From Bradyrhizobium cajani (GTDB lineage Bacteria; Pseudomonadota; Alphaproteobacteria; Rhizobiales; Xanthobacteraceae): a stretch of DNA of 41,380 nucleotides. Positions 1 through 7,121 of the stretch are shown here, in pieces. Location: NCBI RefSeq assembly GCF_009759665.1, contig NZ_WQNE01000049.1, positions 1 to 41,380 of the forward strand, read 5' to 3'. Numbering within the stretch: the stretch's first letter is position 1; each line of letters begins with the position of its first letter. A program made the position numbers and the translations under genes. The notes under the pieces were generated by a model that was given only the letters and a program-made list of their open reading frames with translations, had not been told where the DNA came from and did no database searches.

Positions 1-126
1 CAGGCGGAAGATGTTATCCAGGATCTTGGCGTTGTTCGGCTCCTGCTCGAACTTCACCAGCTGATTGTCGACGGTGTCCAGGCTCTCGCTGGTCTCCGTC
101 AAAAACTCCCGCAACAGATCATCCAT
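1..126 (-). CDS. cheA: CheA chemotaxis histidine kinase, N-terminus (partial)
   Basis: Only the first 42 codons lie in the window; the gene continues beyond its left edge. The start MDDLLREFLTETSESLDTVD is the typical beginning of the CheA histidine-phosphotransfer (HPt) domain. The phosphorylated histidine that follows a few residues later in the family (the HTIKG motif) lies outside the window. CheA autophosphorylates in response to chemoreceptors and passes phosphate to CheY/CheB. It lies downstream of chpT on the same strand, with about 200 bp and a terminator-like hairpin between, so it probably has its own promoter. The ATG at 126 is the only sensible start. Identification rests on about 40 residues. 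Confidence 0.8.
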   Translation of the reverse strand, partial: MDDLLREFLTETSESLDTVDNQLVKFEQEPNNAKILDNIFRL

Positions 127-256
127 GAAAACAGGCCTTCATACAGGGAGGGCGCGCACGAGACGTGATGCGCCATTTCGGAATGGGGCCAGCTTCACCG
201 CAAAGCGTTTAATATTGGTTGAGTATGTGCAAAAGAACGGAACCAACAAAGAGATA

Positions 257-283
257 AGGCGCTCCGGACAAACCGAAGCGCCT
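257..283 (-). terminator. Terminator-like hairpin after chpT
   Basis: AGGCGCT (257-263) and AGCGCCT (277-283) form a 7-bp perfect stem. Read on the minus strand it is followed by a T-rich run (CTTATCTCTTTGTT). It lies about 40 bp past the chpT stop, which fits intrinsic termination of chpT before cheA. Confidence 0.5.
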
Positions 284-323
284 CGTCAAGATTCGATTAA
301 CAGTCTGAGAGCGATGCGCGCGT

Positions 324-977
324 TTACGAAGCGCTAACGATGATGGCTTCGCCTTCCGGTGCGAGCTTCACGGTGAGCCCGCAGGCCTGCGCCAGCAGCC
401 GCGTATAATAAGGCTGAATCGCGTGCGCATCCGCGGCAGGCCCGCGCTCGCCGCTCAGGAGCTCGGAGATGTTCTGCGGCAGGCGCGCATTGTGTCCGGT
501 CGCGGTGATGCGAAAGCTCATGGACTCGCCCTCGCCGATCGGATCGATCGTCAGCATGCCGCCACGCGGGATGGTGTGCTGGGCGACGACCAGCATGTTG
601 AGCAGCAGCTTGACGCGATTCTTCGGCAGCAGCAGCCGCGGCAGATTCCACGTGATCGTGCACTTGCCGTCCTCGATGTGGCCGCGCGCCATGGTCTGGG
701 CATCGCCGAGATCGATCTGCGCGCCGGAAGAGCCGGCCGCGCCGAAGGCAAGGCGGCAGAACTGGAGGCGGGCGGAGGCCGTCTTGGCGCTCTTGCGAAT
801 CAGGTCGAGCGCGAACTCGCGGTCTTCCGGCTTGGGATCGTCGTCGAGCACTTCGAGCCCGTTGACGATGGCGCCCACAGGGCTGATGAGATCGTGGCAG
901 ACCCGCGAGCACAGCAGCGCTGCGAGTTCGAGCATATCGGGAGCAGTAGCGGTACCGGTTGACGAGGTGCCAGACAT
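324..977 (-). CDS. chpT: ChpT histidine phosphotransferase
   Basis: This 217-aa protein has the ChpT signature LLCSRVCHDLISPVGAIVNG near residues 20-40. It contains the phosphorylatable His in the HDLISP motif of the dimerising helical-hairpin domain, followed by a degenerate HATPase-like domain (LLLNMLVVAQHTIPRGG, then a glycine-rich end). In alphaproteobacteria ChpT relays phosphate from CckA to CtrA and CpdR and so controls the cell cycle. The reading frame is open upstream to 1031, but ATG 977 gives the family-typical N-terminus MSGTSSTGTATAPDMLELAA. Its place next to cheA agrees with other Rhizobiales as I remember them. It is complete, with no oddity. Confidence 0.88.
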   Translation of the reverse strand: MSGTSSTGTATAPDMLELAALLCSRVCHDLISPVGAIVNGLEVLDDDPKPEDREFALDLIRKSAKTASARLQFCRLAFGAAGSSGAQIDLGDAQTMARGHIEDGKCTITWNLPRLLLPKNRVKLLLNMLVVAQHTIPRGGMLTIDPIGEGESMSFRITATGHNARLPQNISELLSGERGPAADAHAIQPYYTRLLAQACGLTVKLAPEGEAIIVSAS

Positions 978-1173
978 TAAGGGGGTCCTGGAGGGTTCCT
1001 GGAATTGCACGGCGCGGACGCGGCGAATCACACATGCTTACGGATGCCGCGGGTTCTAACATTCGCAAGCCCGCGGCAGCTAGCTTGCGATCGGCTCGAA
1101 GCGGCCCTAAAGCCCAATCGAATCAATCGGGGCGAATCAGTCGGGAAGGAACGGAACTGCCGATGAATGAGGC

Positions 1174-2004
1174 ATGCAGGTGAAGCGGATCATCGACGGC
1201 GCGGCCGCATCCGGCCTGATGGAGCCGCTCACCGCGCTGGTGGTGCAGGCGGGCGAAGCGATCCTCCGCGTGAACCGCGCGGCGATGCGGGTCGACGGCA
1301 AGCAGGACGGCTCGCCGGTGACCGAGGCGGACCTCGCCGCCGACCGCATCATTGCGGACGGCTTGGCGCAACTTGCGGGCGACATCCCGACGCTCTCGGA
1401 AGAGCGGACCCAGCTCGCCGCCCCGCCGTTTCATGGCAGCTTCTTCCTGATCGATCCGCTCGACGGCACCAAGGAATTCGTCGCCGGGCGCGACGAGTTC
1501 ACCGTCAACCTCGCCCTCGTGACTGAAGGCGTGCCGCTGCTGGGCATCGTCGCCGCACCGGCGCTCGGCCTGCTCTGGCGCGGCATCGTCGGCCGCGGCG
1601 CCGAGCGCGTGCGGTTTGACGGCGCGACCATCGGTGCCGCCGAGCCGATCCACACCCGCAAGCTGCCGGCGCCGGGCGAGCCGTGGATCGCCGCGGTGAG
1701 CCGTTCCCACGGCGACCCCAGGAGCGAAGCGTTCATCGATCGCCGGCCCAATGCCGTCAGGCGGACGGTCGGCTCGGCCGTGAAATTCGGCCGGATCGCC
1801 GAAGGCAGCGCCGACATCTATCCCCGCTTCGGGCCAACCTCGGAATGGGACGTGGGAGCAGGTTGCGCGGTCGTGACCGCGGCCGGCGGCCGTGTCACCG
1901 ACGGCCAGGGCGGCGAGCTCCGCTTCGGCGAGCGGCACGATACCGGCTTCATCATCCCGGCGTTCATCGCCTGGGGCGACCCGCAGGCGGCAGGTCACTA
2001 CTGA
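1174..2004 (+). CDS. cysQ: 3'(2'),5'-bisphosphate nucleotidase (CysQ, inositol monophosphatase family)
   Basis: The 276-aa protein of the Mg2+-dependent, Li+-sensitive phosphatase family shows the metal-binding motifs in order: SPVTEADLAAD (about residue 47), the IDPLDGTKEF motif (about residue 92) and SEWDVGAGCAVVTAAGG (about residue 223). CysQ removes the 3' phosphate from PAP, the by-product of PAPS-dependent sulfate assimilation and sulfotransfer. The ATG at 1163 runs into a stop after six codons, so ATG 1174 is taken. Its 3' end overlaps the convergent YHS gene by 7 bp. Complete core gene. Confidence 0.9.
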   Translation: MQVKRIIDGAAASGLMEPLTALVVQAGEAILRVNRAAMRVDGKQDGSPVTEADLAADRIIADGLAQLAGDIPTLSEERTQLAAPPFHGSFFLIDPLDGTKEFVAGRDEFTVNLALVTEGVPLLGIVAAPALGLLWRGIVGRGAERVRFDGATIGAAEPIHTRKLPAPGEPWIAAVSRSHGDPRSEAFIDRRPNAVRRTVGSAVKFGRIAEGSADIYPRFGPTSEWDVGAGCAVVTAAGGRVTDGQGGELRFGERHDTGFIIPAFIAWGDPQAAGHY

Positions 2005-2531
2005 CTGAGCTGCTCCTGAAGACCCGGCCAGCGCTTGCCCACCTCATAGAGGAAGCGCTCCGGGTCGGCGGCGAAGGCGTCGCGATTGGCTTCCCGGCTG
2101 AACAGATAGAGCCGCTGCGCCGCGATCACGAAGAAGCGGGGATTGCCGGCGACGGTGACGCCGCGGGCAATATCGGCCGGATCATAGCCGCCAAATTGCG
2201 GCCCATAGATCTCGGGATGGGCCAGGAAAGAGGCCCGGTTGCCCTCGTTGCGGAAGCGCCAGACCGCGCCCCAGAGATTGGCCTCGAACTCCGCCGTCCC
2301 CTGCAAGGCGCTCCCGTCGACGAAATAGGCCACGGGGTCGAAGCCCTCGATGGCGACGCCCGTGAAACGGTTGACGACGATCCGCTCGGTGGTGGCGGCC
2401 TCTGCCGGCCTCCCCGGGCAGACGATCCAAATGCCCGCCAGCAGGCAGGCCAGGAGGCGGATCAAGGCAATTCCGGGGCGCAAAGGGCTATCTTCCTGCC
2501 GTTGTGCCGTCATAGTTGCTGCGGATAACAT
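1998..2531 (-). CDS. Secreted YHS-domain protein
   Basis: 177 aa. The N-terminus has a hydrophobic segment (ALIRLLACLLAGIWIVC) ending near an AEAA cleavage-like site, so export to the periplasm is likely. The rest is a YHS-type module: a FDPVAYF motif, an aromatic stretch AVWRFRNEGNRASFLAHPE, and a YGPQFGGY motif. Such YHS proteins are thought to bind metals or metal-containing partners; no reaction can be assigned. If the later ATG (2513) is used the protein is slightly shorter. It converges on cysQ with a 7-bp overlap. Confidence 0.75.
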   Translation of the reverse strand: MLSAATMTAQRQEDSPLRPGIALIRLLACLLAGIWIVCPGRPAEAATTERIVVNRFTGVAIEGFDPVAYFVDGSALQGTAEFEANLWGAVWRFRNEGNRASFLAHPEIYGPQFGGYDPADIARGVTVAGNPRFFVIAAQRLYLFSREANRDAFAADPERFLYEVGKRWPGLQEQLSQ

Positions 2532-2622
2532 CCGAGTCGAGGGGACATCCGGCGCAGCCTAGAACCGTGCCTGTTGGCACCAGGTTAAGGACGTGATCGG
2601 TTTCGATACCAGGGGTTCTTTG

Positions 2623-3228
2623 ATGACTTTCGCATCACGCTTCGCCGCGGTCGCGCTTGCCGCGCTGGTCGGCTGGATCGTGCCGGCCTCCGCCCAGCAG
2701 GCACCGCCGCCGAACCTGCCGCCGCCGCAGCGGACCCCGACGCCCAGTACCTATGGGCCGGACGAGCTGGTGACCGCCGGCCACCGCTTCTTCGGCAACG
2801 TCTCGCGCGGTCTCGCCTCGATCATCGAGAAGGCGGTCAGCCAATGGGGCCTGCCGAACGGCTATATCCTGGGTGAAGAAGGCTCCGGCGCCTTCGTCGC
2901 CGGCCTGCGCTATGGCGAAGGCACGCTCTACACCAAGAATGCCGGCGACCTGCGCGTCTACTGGCAGGGCCCCTCGCTCGGCTTCGACTGGGGCGGCGAC
3001 GGCGCGCGCACCATGACGCTGGTCTACAACCTGCCCGCCACCAACGCGATCTACCAGCGCTTCGGCGGCATCGACGGCTCGGCCTACATCATCGGCGGCT
3101 TCGGCATGACGGCGCTCACCGCCAACAACATCGTGCTGGTGCCGATCCGCTCCGGGCTCGGCCTGCGGCTGGGAGCCAATATCGGCTATCTCAAATATAC
3201 GCCGCGCGCGACCTGGAACCCGTTCTAG
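2623..3228 (+). CDS. DUF1134 envelope protein (EipA-like)
   Basis: 201 aa with a signal peptide (MTFASRFAAVALAALVGWIV, then ASAQQ), a proline-rich linker (PPPNLPPPQRTPTP) and a glycine-rich C-terminal domain typical of DUF1134 (YGEGTLYTKN, GFDWGGDGARTM, IIGGFGMTAL). In Brucella the DUF1134 protein EipA supports cell-envelope integrity in the periplasm; transfer of that role here is by family only. ATG 2623 is chosen because an AGGGG ribosome-binding site lies just upstream and it begins directly with the signal peptide; an in-frame GTG at 2593 is the alternative. Complete core gene. Confidence 0.82.
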   Translation: MTFASRFAAVALAALVGWIVPASAQQAPPPNLPPPQRTPTPSTYGPDELVTAGHRFFGNVSRGLASIIEKAVSQWGLPNGYILGEEGSGAFVAGLRYGEGTLYTKNAGDLRVYWQGPSLGFDWGGDGARTMTLVYNLPATNAIYQRFGGIDGSAYIIGGFGMTALTANNIVLVPIRSGLGLRLGANIGYLKYTPRATWNPF

Positions 3229-3347
3229 GCCTCCCCCTCCCGTCTGGGTACGGATCAAGGTTAACGACAGCGCGGGGCTGGCTTTTTGCCGGCCCGCCAT
3301 GGCATTGTCGTTGGTAAATTTTTCCTTAGCTCTGGGAGTTCTGGCCC

Positions 3348-4646
3348 ATGGTCGAACCGATCATGTACCTGGCGATCGGTTTCCTGCTCTCGATGCTGTG
3401 CGGGCTCGCCATCGTGCCGCTGGTGCATAACCGCGCCGTGCGCCTGACCACGCGCCGGCTCGAGGCCGCCACGCCGCTATCGATGGCCGAGATCCAGGCC
3501 GACAAGGACCAGCTCCGCGCCGAATTCGCGATGTCGGCGCGGCGGCTCGAGATGAGCGTCGAACAGCTCAAGAACAAGACCACGAGCCAGCTCGCCGAGC
3601 TCGGCAAGAAGAGCGACGCCATCAACCGCATGAAGATCGAGCTCGGCGAGAAGAACGCCACGATCTTCGCGCTGGAGGCGCGCGAGAAGGCGGTGAAGGA
3701 GCAGCTCCGCGCCACCGAGGAGGAATTCAACACCAAGACCGAGGCCCTGCGCGCCGCCGAGCATGCGCTGACCGACAAGCAGGGCGAGCTCGCGAAGATC
3801 AATTCCGAGCTGTCCGACCGTTCGATGATGGCGGAGAGCCGCCAGGTCGAGCTGGTCGCGGTGCGCACGCAGATCCAGGAGCTGAAGAATCGCGTCGGCG
3901 ACGCCGAGAAGGAATTCGCCGCAACGCAGGCGCGGCTGGCGCAGGAGCGCCTGGAATCGGAAACCGCCTCGCGCGAGCTCGGCGAGGCGCGCGGCCGCGT
4001 CGAGAATCTGAGCCAGCGCGTCAACGAGCTCGATCGCCAGCTGATCGTGCAGGTGAAGGAGGCCGAGATGCTGTCCGGCCGCGTCGCCGATCTCGAAAGC
4101 CGCCTCGCCACGCAAGGCAAGCTGCTCGCCGAGCGCGACTATGAGAACAACCAGCTCCGCCAGGCCAATGACGGCAATGAGCGCATCATCAAGGAGTTGC
4201 GCGTCGAGATCGCCGCCTTGAGCGGCGGCAAATCCTCGGCCGCCTATGAAGCGCTCCGCACAGAGAAGGCCGCTCTGGAAGAACAGCTCCGGACCGCGCG
4301 CGACGAGCGGGCCAAGCTCCAGCGCGACATCAACGGGATCCAGCAGCAGGCCGAAAGCTCCTGGGCGACCGAGCGGATGGAGAATGCGCTGCTGCGCGAG
4401 CGCATCAACGACATCGCCGCGGAGGTCGCCAAGCTCGCGATGCAGCTCGAAGGCCCGAACTCGCCGATCGAGGCGCTGCTCGCGGCCGAGGCCGGCCAGC
4501 CTCCGAAGCCGGCGCCGCGCCCGGCCAATGACGCCGCGACCAATGGCGCGGCCGGGCCTACCCTGCCCGAAGGCGGCGGAACGCTCGCCGAGCGGATCCG
4601 CGCACTCCAGGCCCACGCCTCCCGCGCCCGCCAGCAGGGCGCGTAA
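3348..4646 (+). CDS. Membrane-anchored coiled-coil protein, function unknown
   Basis: 432 aa. One N-terminal transmembrane helix (YLAIGFLLSMLCGLAIVPLV, residues about 6-25) is followed by roughly 330 residues rich in Glu, Lys, Arg, Ala and Leu with heptad-like spacing, predicted as a long coiled coil. A proline/alanine-rich tail follows (KPAPRPANDAATNG). It resembles a conserved rhizobial hypothetical protein of SMC-like composition, but there is no nucleotide-binding motif. A structural or scaffolding role at the inner membrane is inference only. It is the last protein gene before tRNA-Val and the island. Confidence 0.7.
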   Translation: MVEPIMYLAIGFLLSMLCGLAIVPLVHNRAVRLTTRRLEAATPLSMAEIQADKDQLRAEFAMSARRLEMSVEQLKNKTTSQLAELGKKSDAINRMKIELGEKNATIFALEAREKAVKEQLRATEEEFNTKTEALRAAEHALTDKQGELAKINSELSDRSMMAESRQVELVAVRTQIQELKNRVGDAEKEFAATQARLAQERLESETASRELGEARGRVENLSQRVNELDRQLIVQVKEAEMLSGRVADLESRLATQGKLLAERDYENNQLRQANDGNERIIKELRVEIAALSGGKSSAAYEALRTEKAALEEQLRTARDERAKLQRDINGIQQQAESSWATERMENALLRERINDIAAEVAKLAMQLEGPNSPIEALLAAEAGQPPKPAPRPANDAATNGAAGPTLPEGGGTLAERIRALQAHASRARQQGA

Positions 4647-4720
4647 GCGGGCCGAAACGCGGTTTCCTTACCGATTGCGTGACTTGCGGAAGGTTTTCCG
4701 CCCTAGCTGCGCCTGGAAAC

Positions 4721-4749
4721 TTGACACCTTCGGCCCGCACTTCTAAATC
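4721..4749 (+). promoter_or_regulatory. Sigma70-type promoter of tRNA-Val
   Basis: A perfect -35 TTGACA (4721-4726), a 17-bp spacer and a -10-like TAAATC (4744-4749) lie about 55 bp before the tRNA-Val gene, a normal distance for a stable-RNA promoter. Confidence 0.6.
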
Positions 4750-4804
4750 GCGGGCTCCGATGTGCTGGCCGGCCGCAAGGTCCGGCCGCCTGCATGATGG
4801 TCCC

Positions 4805-4879
4805 GGGCGCATAGCTCAGCGGGAGAGCGTTCCCTTCACACGGGAGAGGTCCAAGGTTCGATCCCTTGTGCGCCCACCA
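4805..4879 (+). tRNA. tRNA-Val (anticodon CAC)
   Basis: A 75-nt gene including an encoded CCA. The acceptor arms GGGCGCA and TGCGCCC pair, the D arm contains AGCTC, the anticodon loop is TTCACAC (CAC, reads GUG), and the T arm is AGGTTCGATCCCTT. The gene is intact. Everything to the left is core and everything to the right is accessory, so its 3' end is the likely integration site of the island. The Bradyrhizobium symbiosis island is described as inserted at a tRNA-Val gene. No second copy of the tRNA 3' end was found in this window, so the other junction must lie outside. Confidence 0.95.
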
Positions 4880-5218
4880 TTTCCCCTCTTCAATCAGTAA
4901 GTTAGCGACCTTGTTCCCTTCAAGTGTGCCCCGAAAAAGTTGGGGCACAGCAGGGGCATAACGCGCCTCGTGCAAAAATCGCTCTGCCGGGGTGCCCCTC
5001 ACCGGCACCATTCAAGAGAGCCCGCAATGACCGTTGCACAATATCCGTAAGGATGTCGGCTGCAGCAACTATGATCGCTGGTGCTACCATGCCCGAGAAG
5101 CGCGCAGGCATGGCGCGCTGGGACAGCGCTCGTGCTCGCGCTCCTGAAAAGAAAGCCAACAGCACATTGATGAAGGCCGCGTGAGCTGCCGTATCGACTT
5201 CTTGCCGTTCAGCTTGCA
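4880..5218. other. Non-coding stretch between tRNA-Val and the defence operon
   Basis: No protein gene is recognised on either strand. A hairpin GTGCCCC / GGGGCAC (4926-4932 and 4942-4948, 9-nt loop) lies just past the tRNA and may end its transcript, although it lacks a T tract. This is the place where an integrase gene would be expected next to an att site; none is recognisable. Confidence 0.5.
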
Positions 5219-6585
5219 TTGTTCGAAACAATCGCCCAAACCGATTATTATAGGTTGGGGTGGAATAACTTGACTCCAGAAACAAAGGCTCGGCTTCTCG
5301 CCTCTATGAATGCGGGGCGGCTACTGGTGGTCTGCGGGGCAGGCCTGTCGATGGCGGCAGCAGTTTGCCTTCCGCGCGATCAGTGGCAGAGCAGTGCTTT
5401 GATAAGTACCGACTGGAATCAGATCCGAACTGCGATATCGCCTTGCGAGCCGACCTCGAGGCTCTCGCGGAACATTTCGCAGGGTTGAATACGCTGCAGT
5501 CGGTGTTCATTAAACACTTGGTCCCATGGCGGGCCTTTGTCCGACCCCCGAACGCGGGCCATGCCGCGATTGCTGATTTCCTCATAACCCGAGCGGCCAT
5601 TGCCGGAATATCGAGCAACTACGACGCACTGATCGAGCGTCGGGCATGGGACTATGGGTCCGACTTTCAAGGCTCTCTGGACGGTGACGAAGCGACGGTC
5701 GATGCAACTCAGCACGGCCCATTGTTGAAATTCCACGGATGCTCTCATCGCGATCGCCTTTCAACGATCTGGGCGCGTTCTCAGCTGACCGAGCCAACGA
5801 TTGCCGCGCGCATCCATAGAAGCAGAATATGGATGGCCGCGAATCTGCGGCAAAAGGATCTCCTGATCGTCGGGTTTTGGTCTGATTGGGAATATCTCAA
5901 CGCCATCATCAGCTCGGCGTTGGAGAGCGTGCAGCCACTCTCGGTAACTGTGGTCGACCTCTCGCCGGCCGACGTCCTTCAGCAGAAAGCCCCTGAACTC
6001 TGGCAAATCGCACACGCTGAGAATGTGACATTCGAGCATGTTCAGGAGTCGGGCGCCGATGCGTTAGACGAACTGAGGCGCGCGTTCTCTGCAAATTACC
6101 TCCGTCAAGTTCTAGCCGCCGGCCGCGTGATTTTTGAGCAAACAACTGGTATCGTCTGCGATGCGGCTTGGCTCGACATGGCCAAATTCGATAGCGAGAC
6201 GTTGTACGGATGGCGAAGAGACGCCGAAGGAGTGTCCACCGCCGAGCCGGCAACCCGAATACGCCCTGGCAATTCGGAAGCACTTGGATTCTTCCACCTT
6301 TTGCTTCGGCGGGCCGGTGCTACGCAGAGAGCGGATGGCTATGACCTCAATGGGCGTGTCATTCGTGTCATCAATGGCGCGGAAGCAGTCTTAAGCTCTC
6401 TCCGCGCCAAATTTGTCGAGCCTCCCGTCGCCATGACGGCAGACATCGTGGTCGCGGCAGGCGCTACGGATCTGGGTGTTCCGAGCAATGTCGTTCGCTC
6501 GGGGCGGCCGGGTGACCTCGTCCGGCCTGAGACCGGTGGAAGGTGGCTCGACTTGCCAAGTGCCCGGGCGGAGCTGAACATCTGA
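5219..6585 (+). pseudogene. SIR2-family NADase-type effector, broken by one frameshift
   Basis: The two halves lie in different frames. The first (from TTG 5219) ends in the SIR2 nucleotide-binding motif CGAGLSM (5333-5353). The second resumes at about 5362 with SSLPSARSVAEQ and runs to the TGA at 6583. A single missing base between about 5354 and 5366 explains the break, since SIR2 proteins of this type read GAGLSM, a few residues, then LPSA. The remaining SIR2 landmarks are intact: SSNYD (about 5614), LLKFHG with the catalytic-type His (about 5726), and LLIVGFWSDW (about 5863). The C-terminal 230 residues are not recognised. The gene overlaps the next by TGATG. In anti-phage systems SIR2 domains deplete NAD+; that role is inferred here. 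The start is uncertain. The frameshift may be real decay or a sequence error. Confidence 0.75.
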
Positions 6586-7121
6586 TGGATATTCAAACTC
6601 AAGCCGAAATCGTCTTGCGAGACGCCCAATACGAGACGTGGACCTGGACCTGGACGGGACCAACCTCGCCGGTGACCTGTTTCGAGAGCGCGGCCCTGCT
6701 CGGGTTCGTCCACGTATTCGAGACTGCGAGTAAGCTTTTGGACGGGTGGAAGGCGAGCCAGCAGTCGTCACTGGCGCGGCATGCTCCCTCGCTCCGCGCG
6801 GCCGGCTCCAAGGCCTGGAATGTCTATTCGGTTTTTCTGACCAGCGATCCGACGGCTTCGCATACACGAGCCATAGAAAGAATAGAGGAGGACTTCTCGC
6901 TCACGCGCAAGATCGCCCGGGCGTCAGTAACCACGCCTGATGACGTAGAGCGCGCCCTTCTGCCGCTAATTTCTATCCGATCAAAGCCATTGCTAGGGGC
7001 CTCGAATTTCGAAAATCGGCTTCGAAGCCGGCTCAAGGACGTCCCGCACGATGCTGTCACTGCTTTTTTGAATGACACGCCAAGCATTGAAGTTGCCCGG
7101 ATCTTAGGGGCAATCTCATGA
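6585..7121 (+). CDS. ABC-three-component / Lamassu-type middle protein (LmuC-like)
   Basis: 178 aa, beginning MDIQTQAEIVLRDAQYETW, with no recognisable catalytic motif. It starts at the ATG of a TGATG overlap with the SIR2 gene and ends in an ATGA overlap with the SMC-like gene, so all three are translationally coupled. Size and position match the small middle component (LmuC, ABC-3C middle component) that accompanies an SMC-like ATPase and an effector. The name rests on gene order, not sequence similarity. It contains the short repeat TWTWTWTG near residue 17. It is intact although the upstream effector is broken. Confidence 0.6.
   Translation: MDIQTQAEIVLRDAQYETWTWTWTGPTSPVTCFESAALLGFVHVFETASKLLDGWKASQQSSLARHAPSLRAAGSKAWNVYSVFLTSDPTASHTRAIERIEEDFSLTRKIARASVTTPDDVERALLPLISIRSKPLLGASNFENRLRSRLKDVPHDAVTAFLNDTPSIEVARILGAIS

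Noticed and set aside
334..1068. Long Arg-rich frames opposite and beside chpT and the other core genes
   Set aside because: They are shadows caused by high GC; their composition is Arg/Ala/Pro-biased and no family features are present.
4654..4700. Short hairpins between the coiled-coil gene and tRNA-Val (GAAAC/GTTTC and GCGGAA/TTCCGC)
   Set aside because: Stems are short and not followed by a T-rich run, so termination is not supported.
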